Positions 34,591 to 45,704 of a DNA stretch of 64,000 nt are shown here, in pieces (within the stretch, counting starts at the first letter, position 1; the number at the start of each line of letters is the position of its first letter). Source of the DNA: Mycoplasmoides alvi ATCC 29626 (lineage in GTDB: Bacteria > Bacillota_I > Bacilli_A > Mycoplasmatales > Mycoplasmoidaceae). Made by a program: the position numbers and the translations under genes. The DNA lies in contig NZ_JNJU01000002.1 in assembly GCF_000701785.1 (NCBI RefSeq), positions 1-64,000 of the forward strand. Reading direction: 5' to 3'. Below the pieces are notes generated by a model. That model saw nothing but the letters and a program-made list of their open reading frames with translations, was not told the DNA's origin and did no database searches.

Positions 34591-36300
34591 CTATTTATTA
34601 TCAATAGGTGGAATTTTTCCAAAATCGGAAGAACCTTTAAATTTAGGATATGTTTTTTTAATAAAACTTGGTTTCTTTGTTAAAAAATTTGCTTTAGATG
34701 GTGGAGTTATTTGAGTGAAGGTTTTAGTGCCTAAGGAATTATTATCAGAAATTATTTTAGTTGGAATGTTATTAGTTAATTGATTATTGTTAGCATTATT
34801 GTTGTTGTTGTTGTTGTTTGTTGTTCTTGATTCTAGCAATTTGGAATTACGTTGATTAATTGAAGTAATGCCATCATTTAAGGTTTTAAATACTTTACCC
34901 AATGATGAAACTAAATTATCAAACTTTTTATCTGTCAAATTCATCCTTCTCATTAAAGTTTTATGTCGTTTATTTAATGGAATTCCTATTGACAAACCCA
35001 AGATTATAACACTAGCAACAGCAATAACGGATCCAACAATAATTCATATAGCATCATTATTTGAGGCATAGTATTGTTTAAATACACCTTTATAATCAAA
35101 TATTAATTCATTGTTATACCCAGGATTAGCTATTTTTAATGAAATTTCTCCTGATTTTGTTAATGCAACAGTTTTAAATTTAATATCATTATTGCCTTCA
35201 TCACAATAACTAATTTGTAATTCATAATTTAAATTATCAACTTTATTATCAATCTTAGTTACAAAGATATTGAAGTAATCTTTTTGAAATTTATCGTAAT
35301 TTTTTTGATATTCACTAAATAAATCATGAATTGTAACATCTTTTAATTTAGAATCTGAAGGAACATTTTTAGGTTCTATATATCAAACAGTTGAATCAAT
35401 TAAATGTTTAAAAACATTTGTGTAAGTTGCACTTTGGTAGTTTCAATAATCAATTAACTCATTACTTTTTTGTGCAAATCCAAGCATTGTTTCTCCATTA
35501 TAATTAACAACTTCAGTTAATCTAATAGTATCTGTATCTGCATGGGTAACAATTGCTCCAACACATTTTACAGGTAGAAGAGATCCGCTTCGATCATTTT
35601 TAATAAAAAGTTTTTTTAACTCTTCCATTGAATAATTATTTAATAAATCATTTATAGAAATATTAAATTCAGATGCAGAAAATTCATCATTGCTTCTAAA
35701 ATTAGAATAACCAAAACTACTAGGATTTATTATGTTCAATAATTTAACATTACCAGTTGTCTTATTTGTCAAACTTTGAGTTGAATAAATATAGTCAACA
35801 CTTCTATTAGTAATTCCATTAATATAATATAAATTACCATTTATGTTATTAGTGCCATCTAAAGAATAACTCATAGTTGAATCTAACATTGGTTCTTTGT
35901 ATACAAATTTAAATTTTTTTATTGCATTAGGAAATTGAAAACTTTTAATTAAACTTAAATCAAAATTGTCCAAATTACCTTTATCTTTGTTAATAGGTAT
36001 AGAAATAATTCCATCATTATTAATATAAGTTAATATATTACTAATTTCATCATAATACAAATTACCAAAATTGATATTGAAGTTTGAATTTAAATTATTG
36101 GATAAATTAGGTAGCTTAATATAAAAAATTTTATTTTCATTTGGCAACTCAATCAATAGTCCATTTGGATTTCAACCTAATGTAATTGCAATAAGATTTT
36201 CAGACACAAAATATTTACAAACAATAGGGGAATAAATATCGGCAGTATTTCCTACTGAAAATCTATAAGGTGAAAAATTCACATTTATGAGACTATTAAA
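34591..36300 (-). pseudogene. C-terminal part of an interrupted P1/Crm-type adhesin
   Basis: This 570-codon frame continues directly, in the same frame, after the TAA at 36301-36303 that ends the gene at 36301-37878. It has no ATG near its 5' end; only a GTG (36282) and a TTG (36156) are available, without a ribosome-binding site. It encodes the family's distal ectodomain, a membrane segment before 'GLSIGIPLNKRHK', the 'KKFDNLVSSLGKVFKTL' helix and an Asn-rich then Pro/Lys-rich tail. Read through the stop, the two parts give about 1095 residues, matching the intact paralogues (1105 and 1245). The sequence is otherwise undamaged, so the mutation is recent, the stop is suppressed, or it is a sequencing error. 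Confidence 0.7.
34791..34826 (-). repeat. (AAC)n trinucleotide tract in adhesin tail
   Basis: Six uninterrupted units (TTG on the plus strand, AAC-type Asn codons on the minus strand) at 34799-34816, with imperfect units on both sides, encode a poly-Asn run in the cytoplasmic tail of the interrupted adhesin. Unit changes would alter length without shifting the frame. Confidence 0.7.
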
Positions 36301-37878
36301 TTAACTATATTCATCACAACCTTGATTTTCTAAATTAAATAAATCAACTTTTGCAACTAAATATGAAAAAGTGGCGTTTCCACGTCATTCTGGACCAAAA
36401 AAAGTTGCTCAAAAACCTTTATTTTTAGGATCAGAATTATATTCTATTGAGACAATAGAGTATCAAATAGAATTTCCATCAGGATAATTTCAATTAGGAG
36501 AAAAAAATCCATATGCAACTCAATCAGGACTTATATTTGGCTTAAATAAAAATCACCCAGGAAGAATATAAGTATTAGTTAATTTTCAATCAATTCTAAC
36601 TATTTTTGAATTAAAAATATCAGATTCAATTGTACAAGGTTTCACTGATGAATATAAATCTGTTGTTCCATAATCCATCATAAATGCTATTGAAATAGCA
36701 GTTGCAGCAGTTAATTGATCACTTTCAGGAGCATCTACAATTGTTCCATCTGGATTCTTAATTTTGTATGGAACTTTAGAATCCATTGAATAGTAATTAT
36801 CTAATTCATATGGACTGTTAACACTGGGCAAATCAAATAAATTAACTACTTTTAATAAAACATTTTTATAAAAACTTCTACTATGTAATGCAGGAACTGT
36901 TTCACCAATGCTATCATCATAATAAGCGTACAAATTGCCCATTTGAGGGTCAGAACTCATATATGTACTTAATAATGCAAATTCATCACTATTTTTATCA
37001 GAAACATAATTATATTGAAACATTTCTCCATAAAATAAATATTGATAATAACCACCAGCTCCAAAAGAAGTTACATCACCTGCATATCCAATTTGTTGCG
37101 AATTATTATATGATGCAAATATACCATTATCAGTAAAAAATTTTAAACCAGCATGCCCAAAATGTTTAACTCCATCAATTGTTGAATGTTCATCCTTAAA
37201 AGTTGGATATTTAAAATCATAACAAGGGTTCTCATTATCAGATGTAATTTCATTTCTATTAACATGAATTTTAAAAATTTTGATAGTTGGAGCATCTTGA
37301 AGTGAACAAGAAACAACTTTATTAAAAATAGATGCTGAAGAATCATAATGCTTATATGCTAAATTCAGTGCTCTAGCTAAGTTGCTAATTCCAGCTAAAA
37401 CAAAGAAAGTATCAGGAGAATTTCCTTGAACTATATATGTTGTATAATTCAAACTAACATCAACATTGGGCACACTAGAAATGAACCAAGAACTGATAAT
37501 ATTATAGTGGTTATCAACTAATGCAACACCATAATCTTTTGTTGTATTTACTTGTTTAGTGCATAACATCAACTTAAGAGTAAAATTTGTTGACGCACTA
37601 TTTACATCAATACTATCAAAATTACTAATAGGATTTCTTCTTAACTCAATGTTTCCGTGAGAACCATTGTTAGGAATTTCACTAGAAATTTTTTTGTGCT
37701 TAGAATTTAAATTAATTTGATTCTGTTCACTATTAGAACTTGGTCTTGCAAACCAACTTATGGCTGCACCAATGCCTAAAGAAGATAAAATTATAAAAAC
37801 AAATAATATACTTCTTACTTTAGATTTAAAAAATTTATTTCAGAATAATAAATTAAAAGATTTATTTAATAAATTCAT
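36301..37878 (-). CDS. N-terminal part of a P1/Crm-type adhesin, ended by in-frame TAA
   Basis: The frame of 525 residues starts with a basic segment and one hydrophobic helix (about 22-45), followed by an Asn/Ser/Tyr-rich ectodomain. 'TFFVLAGISNLARAL' sits where the other two adhesins have their 'IFGG' region. It terminates at TAA (36301-36303) in the middle of what is the ectodomain in the paralogues, after 'NLENQGCDEYS', and the same frame stays open for 570 more codons. If translation stops here, the product is a surface protein held only by its N-terminal helix, lacking the C-terminal anchor and tail. Possibly phase-silenced or a pseudogene. Confidence 0.7.
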
Positions 37879-38049
37879 AAAATTCACCAAAATTTAAAAA
37901 ATTCAAAATTTATTTAATTAATTTATATTTGGCAAATATTCTAACATAGTCAAGTAATTTAAACAAAAAAAATTGTAACTTATGTATTAAATTATTTTCA
38001 ATATTTGTTAATTTGAAAATTAGTATTAATTGTTTATATACAATAGCAT

Positions 38050-39234
38050 TTATAATATTTTTTTATCATTAGATGTTTTGTATTTGTTATTTTTTTCATT
38101 ATGAATATGGTACCAAAGAACATAAGGCAAAAATAACAAACCTGTTAGAACAGGTAGATAAAATGCAAAGGATCTTCATACAAAAATTGCCTGATTTAAT
38201 TCAATGTTAGTTTGATTAGGATTTGTAATCACACTGGATGCAAATGCTTGAATAAAAATATTTAAAATAAGTTGAATGGAACCCTCTGCACCTGGTATGG
38301 GAATAAAATTATTTCCAGAAACTGCAACATTTGATAAGTTAAACATATCACTATAAGATAATTGTTCAATTCCATCAACACCTAATAATTGAATTGAAAA
38401 ATATATACCTGAATACTGTAATAATGCTACCCCTGCTGTTCCTATAGATTGAACAATTAAACAATCTCATCTTTTTAATTCTTGTAACCATGCTTTTTTA
38501 AACACTGCTTTCTCTCTAAATTGCAATATTAACTCATCTTCAGTTTTATATGAATGGTTAAACTTTCTAAGTAATTTGTTATAAATTTTTGTACAAAAAA
38601 GGTGAAATTTACTACTGTAAGATATTGTAACAATGGATGCAAAAACTAAAATATCTAATAACATTCCACCAAAAGAAAATCAATATGCAATTATTCCTTT
38701 GGTTTGTGACACAATATCTGAATAATGAGTTGAAACAATTATAAAGGAAGGTCATGTAATTATAATTTGAGTAATTGTTCAATAAATCGAAGTTGAACTT
38801 ACAACTAATAAAGAATCATTACTACTAAGTCCATGCCTTGATAATCAATAAACTTTATATGGTTCTGAACCTAATGCAAATGGGGTTATTCCATTTATAA
38901 AAATAATTGTTGCGCCAAAAATAATTCATTCATATCATTTAGCTTTTACATTAAATTTTTTGGCATTATAGAAAATAGAAAAGCTATGTCAAATTCATTG
39001 ATATAAATACATGAATATAAGACCTATTAAAAATCCTTCTTTGCCAGATAAAACATTGGTATTTGCTAATTGAAGAATTAGTCCAAAATTAATTTGAAAC
39101 AAAAAAACTGAAGTTAATGTTATTACTAATAACAATATGACAACCAAAATTATTCCAATTGAAATATTTTTTTTATTTCAAAAATTAGGATTTTTTTCTT
39201 TTTGGGTTGCTTTGTTTTTATTCAAATTAAACAT
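38050..39234 (-). CDS. Lysylphosphatidylglycerol synthase-type / YbhN-family membrane protein
   Basis: The 394-residue protein has about eight membrane spans and matches the integral-membrane region of MprF/YbhN (UPF0104) proteins: 'GITPFALGSEPYKVYWLSRHGLS', with the family's 'P...G..p..v..l...g', and 'NFIPIPGAEGSIQ' near 310. It lacks a lysyl-transferase domain, so a lipid flippase or related transport role is more likely than lysinylation. Many TGA-Trp codons hide it from a standard-code translation. It is preceded by a divergent plus-strand membrane gene and lies upstream of the interrupted adhesin. Confidence 0.75.
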
Positions 39235-39330
39235 TTTAAAATTTAAAAGTAAAAATTTAATCTCAAAAACTAAATTAGTTAAAATTAATTAAGGTTATTT
39301 TAATTTAGAAATTTAAAAAAATGAAGAATT

Positions 39331-40110
39331 ATGAAGAATAAAAATGTTTGAAATAAATATTTCAATTTTTATAACTATAATTGAATATCATGAATGCATT
39401 TATTAACTTTAATAATATCAATAATATCTCCAATTTTATGTTTAATTGTAGCTATTATTACTTCAGTTCAAAATAATAATGTAGCTTTAGTGTGATTTAG
39501 TAACTTTGATACATGAACTTACCAAACTAATTGTTTAATAACATTTTATGTGTGATTTAATTTTTGAAATAAAGAAAATAAGATTTTTAAAAATCACAAT
39601 TTTTTAATATCTATAACAACATACATAATTATTACTTTTACTTTTTTTAATTTTTATTTTATTGTTAATCAATTTGGTGGTATGCCAGAAAAAAATGATG
39701 TAATCAATGGCAATCCACATAATATTTTAAGTATTAATAATTTGTTTATAACTTCTTCAACATGAAATCATTTTATTAATCCTGTTTTCTTTTTGATTTT
39801 TAGTTTTTCCACAATGGTTAAAGAAAATAAATTATTTGAAAAAAATTTTTATAAATGAATTATTTTAACAATGATATACCCCACTATATATTGTATTTAT
39901 TTGATTTTAATTCCATGGTCTGGTTTTATGGATACAGGAATAAATTCATATAGTGTTTATGGATCATTTACTCAGACAAAATATAATAATTTAACTTGAT
40001 TATGAATACCACCTCTTTATATATTATTTACTGCTATTTCTACTAGCATATGACAAATAAAGAAATATTTATTTAATAAAAATAAACCACAAAACCTAAA
40101 TTTAAATTAA
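39331..40110 (+). CDS. Six-span membrane protein (Pr6Pr/DUF1600-like)
   Basis: This 259-residue hydrophobic protein has six predicted spans and a short basic C-terminus. 'NLFITSSTWNHFINP' followed by a span and a conserved-looking 'IYPTIYCIYLILIPWSG' resembles the small Pr6Pr/FAR-17a-like membrane proteins common in mycoplasmas; the assignment is tentative. It uses many TGA-Trp codons. The start at 39331 has only a weak GAAG upstream; a downstream Met (residue 22) is an alternative. Function unknown. Confidence 0.6.
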
Positions 40111-40305
40111 TAGAAATTCATTAGTTTTGCTTAAAAACATGAAATCTTTATTCTATAAAAGACAGTATTTAAATAATTTTAAGCACTTTCTATTAGTTAA
40201 ATTAAAAATAAAACATTGTGAATTGAACAAAATAAGATCAATAATAATATAATTTAAGTTCTAACACTTAACGTATAAATTTCATTGCTAGGAACAAAGA
40301 TAATT

Positions 40306-41253
40306 ATGAACTCAAACATCAAGATTAAAAAAGCAGTTATTCCTGCTGCTGGTTTAGGAACAAGATTTTTACCAGCTACTAAAGCAATGCCTAAAGAAAT
40401 GCTTCCTATTGTAGACAAACCAGCAATTCAATATATTGTAGAAGAAGCAGTAAATAGTGGTATTGAAGAAATTTTAATTATTACTTCTTCAAGTAAAAAT
40501 GCAATAATTGATCATTTTGATTATTCGTATGAACTAGAAAATAGACTAAAACTGAAAAAAAAAGAAAATGAATTTAAGCAAATAAGAGATATTGCAGATA
40601 TGGCAAACATTCAGTATATTAGACAAAAAGAACCTTTAGGTTTGGGTCATGCAATTTATTGTGCAAAAAGTTTTATTAATAATGAACCATTTGCGATTTT
40701 ATTAGGCGATGATATAGTTGTTCCAAACAAGCAAGATAAACCTGCTCTTCTTCAATGCATTGAAGCCTTCAATGAATTGAAAGGTAATATCCTTGGAGTT
40801 CAACAAGTTCCAAATGAATTAGTACATAAATATGGAATTATTAATCCCTCTAAGGACATAAACAAAAGTAATTTAAATAAAGGTTTAATACCCATTAAAG
40901 ATGTTGTTGAAAAACCTTCCCCAGAGCATGCTCCATCTAATTATGCAATTTTAGGACGCTATATACTAAATCCTGAAATATTTTGTGAGCTAGAAAACAT
41001 TAAACCAGATATTAGAGATGAACTTGAATTAACAGATGCAATTTTTAAACTATCTAAATATCAAAAAATTTATGCTAAAGTTTTTACAGGTAATCGTTAT
41101 GATATTGGTTCTAAATTAGGATTTATTACTGCAACAATTGATTCAGCTTTGAGGCATAAAGATATTAAGGATGATGTCAAAAAAATTATTTTAAAATGTG
41201 CTCACGAAATTAATAAACAAGAAAATAAAGAAAATAAAAAAAAGAAAAAATAA
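40306..41253 (+). CDS. galU: UTP-glucose-1-phosphate uridylyltransferase
   Basis: This 315-residue nucleotidyltransferase has 'AVIPAAGLGTRFLPATKAMPKEMLPI' (nucleotide loop and catalytic Lys), 'QKEPLGLGHAI', 'AILLGDDIV', 'GIINPS' and 'VVEKPSPEHAPSNYAI'. It makes UDP-glucose, which GalE (44707-45690) converts to UDP-galactose for glycolipid synthesis. The Lys-rich C-terminus ends 'KENKKKKK'. The first ATG is at 40306; a TTG at 40285 would add seven unconserved residues. Confidence 0.95.
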   Translation: MNSNIKIKKAVIPAAGLGTRFLPATKAMPKEMLPIVDKPAIQYIVEEAVNSGIEEILIITSSSKNAIIDHFDYSYELENRLKLKKKENEFKQIRDIADMANIQYIRQKEPLGLGHAIYCAKSFINNEPFAILLGDDIVVPNKQDKPALLQCIEAFNELKGNILGVQQVPNELVHKYGIINPSKDINKSNLNKGLIPIKDVVEKPSPEHAPSNYAILGRYILNPEIFCELENIKPDIRDELELTDAIFKLSKYQKIYAKVFTGNRYDIGSKLGFITATIDSALRHKDIKDDVKKIILKCAHEINKQENKENKKKKK

Positions 41254-41264
41254 AGTTTTAAATT

Positions 41265-42659
41265 TTAATAAATTCTAATCAAATCTTTGTTATCTAAAAA
41301 TCTACCTTTTAAAGACTTTTTATTGTGATCAGTTATGGGGTTTTTTTCAACATCAAATCATTTTTTTTCATTTTTATCATTTGAATAGAATGCTGAAGTT
41401 ATTTTGGAAACAAATCCTAAAGTATCTCTATTTACAGTTTGATAAGTTGTTGCCCCTACTCCAAAAACAATATTTTTGGAAGAATATTTTTGTTTTATTA
41501 AATTTTCTAATATCAATTTTGTTCTTGTGTATGTGATTGCATCACCATAAATGATACCAACTTTAGGATTTAGTTCTTTAAATCCTTTTTTGTTCACTTT
41601 AGAGCCAAAATAATAATCTAAATAGTGAATAACCCCTCATGTTTTTTTATTTTTTCAACTAAAATTAGGTTTTCCACAAATAATTTTGATTGGATCGCCA
41701 CTATCAGGTCGAATAATTAATTTACCATTTCTGGATAAAATATTTTCTTTTAGTTTAGGTAAAATTTTATCCAAAACATATCAAATATTTCAAGTGTCAC
41801 TAACCAAAGATAAATTACCATTAGAAAATTTATTTATTAATCTTTTATAGGTATTAAACTCATTTTTTTTACCATCAATACTCATAACTGAATGCTCAGA
41901 AGCGAATACAGATGTTGCATCATTACCGGCAATAATTGTATCGCTTCCATTAAAATACATTAAATGAGCACTGCCACTATATATTGCACTTCATAAAGAA
42001 CTCATGCCACGCATACTAAAATCATGACATTGATATTTAACAAAATCAAAATTAGTTGCACTTACTTTAGCATATTTATAAACAAGTTCATAATAATCCC
42101 TTGCAATTGTTAAAGAGGTATTAAATTGTCAAATGTTTTCTAGAATAACCGTTTCAAAAAAATTAATTAATCAAATAAATTTTGGATTAATTTGCTTTAT
42201 CCCTGAAATAGTCATTAAACAAGTTTGAAAAGGAATGTGATCTAAACTTTTATGCGCCATAACTATTAATGGCAATTTTTTGGTTAATTTAATTGACTTG
42301 CCTAATTCCTTTAAACAACTTATAAAATCAATTGAAAAATCTTGGAATCCAAAAACCTGATTTAATTTTAACTTTAATAAGTTTGTTATTTTTCCATTAT
42401 TTTTTTCATTTGATAACAAAATAACCGAACTAATAAAATCATTAAATACTTTATGAATAATTTCTTTAGCAAATGTATGATTTCATGCCATATCCTGAAA
42501 TTCTTTATTTTTATTACCCCTTGCACTAAAAGTTAAATATAAATTTTCTACATTTTCAGGATACATTAAGCGATGAACAAGTTTGTAAGCATCGCATGGT
42601 ATTAAAGCAACAAGAGATTTATCAATGTTTCAAGGTGTAACAATATTAGTTTTTTTCAT
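41265..42659 (-). CDS. nadV: Nicotinamide phosphoribosyltransferase-like (NAMPT/NadV) enzyme
   Basis: The 464-residue protein has the PRPP-enzyme motifs of the NAMPT/NAPRT fold: 'LIPCDAYKLVHRLMYPE' at the N-terminus, 'HDFSMRGMSS', 'SDTWNIWYVLDKILPKLKE', 'LIIRPDSGDP', 'IIYGDAITYTRTKLI' and 'FGVGATTYQTVNRDTLGF'. The last two fit the nicotinamide-using branch better than nicotinate phosphoribosyltransferase. It would make NMN from nicotinamide and PRPP. A CinA-type amidase at 46738 could deamidate NMN. It is convergent with galU, 11 bases apart. Confidence 0.78.
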
Positions 42660-42770
42660 GTAAACATTTACTTTATCTTAATACAATATATAACTTAATT
42701 TATTTATTTTAATATAATTTAAGTAAATTAATTATTTTCAGATTTATCCTTTTAAATAGAAAGAATTAAT

Positions 42771-43652
42771 ATGCAAAAAAATATTGAATGAATAATTTGT
42801 GATTTAGATGGAACCTTATTAAGGTATGAAAATTATTCACATGTTATTGATAAAAAAGCTATAGAAGTTATTCATAATTTGGGTAACAAAAACATTGAAT
42901 TTAGTATTGCTACCGGCAGACATTATAAAGATGCTTTAAAAATTTGTATTGAAAATGATCTTGTCAAAGAACATACAAAATATATTATTGGTTGTAATGG
43001 CGGGATTATTTTTGATACATTAGCAAATAAAATAATTTTTAAAAAAATAATGAACAAAAATCAATTGATTAAATCATTTTCTGTTTTAAATTACTTATTA
43101 AATAAGGGCATTGAAGTTCTTTTGGCAGGTTATAAACTAAATAGAAATGTTGTCTTTAATCCTGAAATTAAAACTAAACGAAATTTGGTAAATGAGTTTT
43201 TAAACTATGAAGGTAATTTTTCAGAATTTAAATTTGACATATCTAATGATTTTGTAAGCGAAACTAATATTCTAAAAACAATTTTTTTCTTTGATATTGA
43301 TTTTTTAAACAAAAATCAAATAACTATTGAAAACATTTATCAAGAACTTAAAGAAATGTTTAACTTTAGTAAAGGTGAACTATGTATAACATCCAAGCAG
43401 TCTATTGAATGTAATCCGGATGAAATTTCAAAAGGGAATGCAATAAAAATGTTATCCAAAAAACTAGATATTGATTTAAATCACACTTTATCTATTGGAG
43501 ATTCTGGCAATGATATTAGCATGTTTGAAGTAACTAAATATAGTTCAACACTTGAATCAAGTATTGATAGTGTAAAACAAAAAGCAACAAAAGTATTTCC
43601 AACAATTGCATCAAAAATTGTAATAGATACAATAAATTTCTTTGTAAAATAA
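42771..43652 (+). CDS. HAD-superfamily (Cof-type) phosphatase
   Basis: The 293-residue protein has the HAD nucleophile motif 'CDLDGTLL' (about 10-17), 'SIATGRHYKDAL' (motif II), the C2-type cap in the middle, a catalytic Lys in 'DEISKGNAIKML' and 'IGDSGNDISMF' (motif IV). This is the Cof/YwpJ architecture found in several copies in mycoplasmas, acting on sugar or flavin phosphates. The substrate cannot be inferred. It is the first of two plus-strand genes with gpsA. Confidence 0.9.
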
Positions 43653-43710
43653 AAGATAATTAATTTACTTTTACACATTATGTTTAAATTTGCTTATTTA
43701 GGTCAAAATA

Positions 43711-44703
43711 ATGAAAGAAAAAATTAGTATTTTGGGTACAGGTGCATGAGGAACAGCATTAGCAAATGTTTTGTTAGAAAATAATCACATTGTACAAATG
43801 TGAGGAATTGATTTAGATGAAATTAATGATTTAAAACAAGGAATAAACAAAAAATACTTTGGTAATAAGAATTTAGTTAAAATACCTGATTTAGTAACAA
43901 ATGACTTATCAGATGCAATTAAAAATACAAACATTATCTTGCTAGCAATACCAAGTAAATTCTTAATTAATACCTTACATAAACTAAAACCAATTTTAAA
44001 AAAACGTAAAGTTATTATCATTAATGTTGCAAAAGGAATTGATATTGAGTCCAAAAAATTTTGATCCGACATTATTAAAGCAAATTTTAAAGAAAACAAC
44101 AAAGGAATAGTGTCATTGCTAGGTCCTTCATTTGCAACTGAAGTTTTTGATAAAGAAGTAACAGTAATTAATGCTGTAAGTTCAAATTTTAATGTCATTA
44201 AACATGTACAAAAAGTATTTAATAATAAGTACTTCAATTTAGTCCCATTAGAAAATGAATTAGGAGCAGAAATTTTTGCTGCATTAAAGAATGTTGCAGC
44301 AATTGGCACTGGAATAACATATTATCTACATAATTCTATTAATACACGCTCAGCAATGTTAACTAGTTTATTTAAAGAAATTTATACAGTTTATCTAAAA
44401 CTTTCTAAAACTAAAAAAGTTTCTGATATTGGTTATGAATTGTGTGCAATTGGTGATTTAACATTAACATGTACAAATGAAAAATCACGTAATTTTACTT
44501 TTGGACTAATGGTTGGTGAATTTGGAGTTAAAAAAGCATTAGAAAAAAATACAACAACTGTGGAAGGTTATATAGCATCTAGCATTGTATATGAGATATT
44601 ACAAAAAAATAAAATTAAAGCACCTTTGTTAGAATCAATATACAAAATTTTATATAAAAAAATAAATCCAAACAGTTTAATTAAATCATTATTAAACAAT
44701 TAA
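43711..44703 (+). CDS. gpsA: Glycerol-3-phosphate dehydrogenase [NAD(P)+]
   Basis: The 330-residue enzyme has the nucleotide motif 'ISILGTGAWGTALA', 'VNVAKGID', 'SLLGPSFATEV', the catalytic Lys in 'EIFAALKNVAAIGTGI' and 'GDLTLTCTNEKSRNFTFG'. It interconverts dihydroxyacetone phosphate and glycerol-3-phosphate, supplying the backbone for phospholipids made with PgsA (47340-47981). Its stop is three bases from the convergent galE stop. Confidence 0.95.
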
Positions 44704-44706
44704 AAT

Positions 44707-45690
44707 TTAGTAAATTTTATTTGCTTGTCTAAATAATAAATCAGATGTAATCATATCTTTTAATGTTTTTTTAGGAACTCATTTTAGTTCTTGTTTAGCT
44801 AATTTATTTGTTGTAATTAATCTTGCAGGATCTCCTGGACGACGGTTAGCAATTTTAATTTTTAATTGTTTTTTTGTTAATTTTTCTACCATGTTAATAC
44901 ACTCTTTAACTGTATATCCTTTGTTAGATCCTAAGTTAAAAACACTAACATCATGTTTGGGATTACATAAATAATCAGCAGCTAATAAATGAGCATTAGC
45001 TAAATCAACAACATGAATATAATCCCGTAAGCATGAACCATCTTTTGTTTCTTTATAATCATCACCAAACATTATAAATTCTGAATTACTTAAACTTGCC
45101 ATTACTAACCTAGGAATTAATAAGGTTGTTTTTTTATTAAAAATTCCTAACTTAAAATCATCACTAGCTCCAGCCACATTAAAATATCTTAAAATTACAG
45201 AATTAATCCCATAAGCTTCACTAGATGCTTTTAATAAAAATTCACAAGCTAGTTTACTAGATCCATAAGGATTAATTGGATTAGTAAAACTTTTTTCATT
45301 TATTGGTAAAGTATCTGGATTGCCATATACTGCTGCAGTAGAAGAAAAAATAATTTTTTTAATTTTATTTTCATTCATTATTCGAATAATATTCATAATT
45401 CCGCAAACATTATTTTCATAATACTCTAGTGGTTGCGATACAGATTCAGAAACAATAAGCTTTGCAGCAAAATGCATAATAATATCTGGTTTAAATGATT
45501 TTACACAACTAGTTAATTTTTTATAATCTAATTGATCACCATTAATAAATTGAACATTTTTAGACAAAGATTTTTTAGTGCCTGATGACAAGTTATCATA
45601 AACTAAAATTTGATTTTTTTTATTGCTTAATAGTAAATGAGCAACATTTGACCCAATATAACCTGCACCACCAATTAATAAATACTTCAT
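44707..45690 (-). CDS. galE: UDP-glucose 4-epimerase
   Basis: This 327-residue short-chain dehydrogenase-type epimerase has 'LLIGGAGYIGSNVAHLLL' (NAD motif), 'DIIMHFAAK', Ser-Thr-Ala 'SSTAAVYG' and the catalytic Tyr-x3-Lys in 'PYGSSKLACE', then 'LRYFNVAGA' and 'CLRDYIHVVDLA'. It converts UDP-glucose to UDP-galactose for galactolipids or surface glycans. It is the last gene of a minus-strand run from cinA. Confidence 0.95.
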
Positions 45691-45704
45691 CTTAATTATT
45701 CCTT

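Noticed and set aside
34799-34816. Repeat tract as an ON/OFF phase-variation switch
   Set aside because: The unit is a triplet inside a coding frame, so slippage cannot shift the frame; the actual interruption is the TAA at 36301.
36156-36282. Independent gene start (GTG 36282 or TTG 36156) for the downstream adhesin half
   Set aside because: No Shine-Dalgarno precedes either codon, no signal sequence follows, and sequence similarity to the paralogues continues across the upstream stop.
43785-44309. Minus-strand frame of 174 codons inside gpsA
   Set aside because: It is antisense to the clearly functional GpsA frame, has no start signal and resembles no protein.
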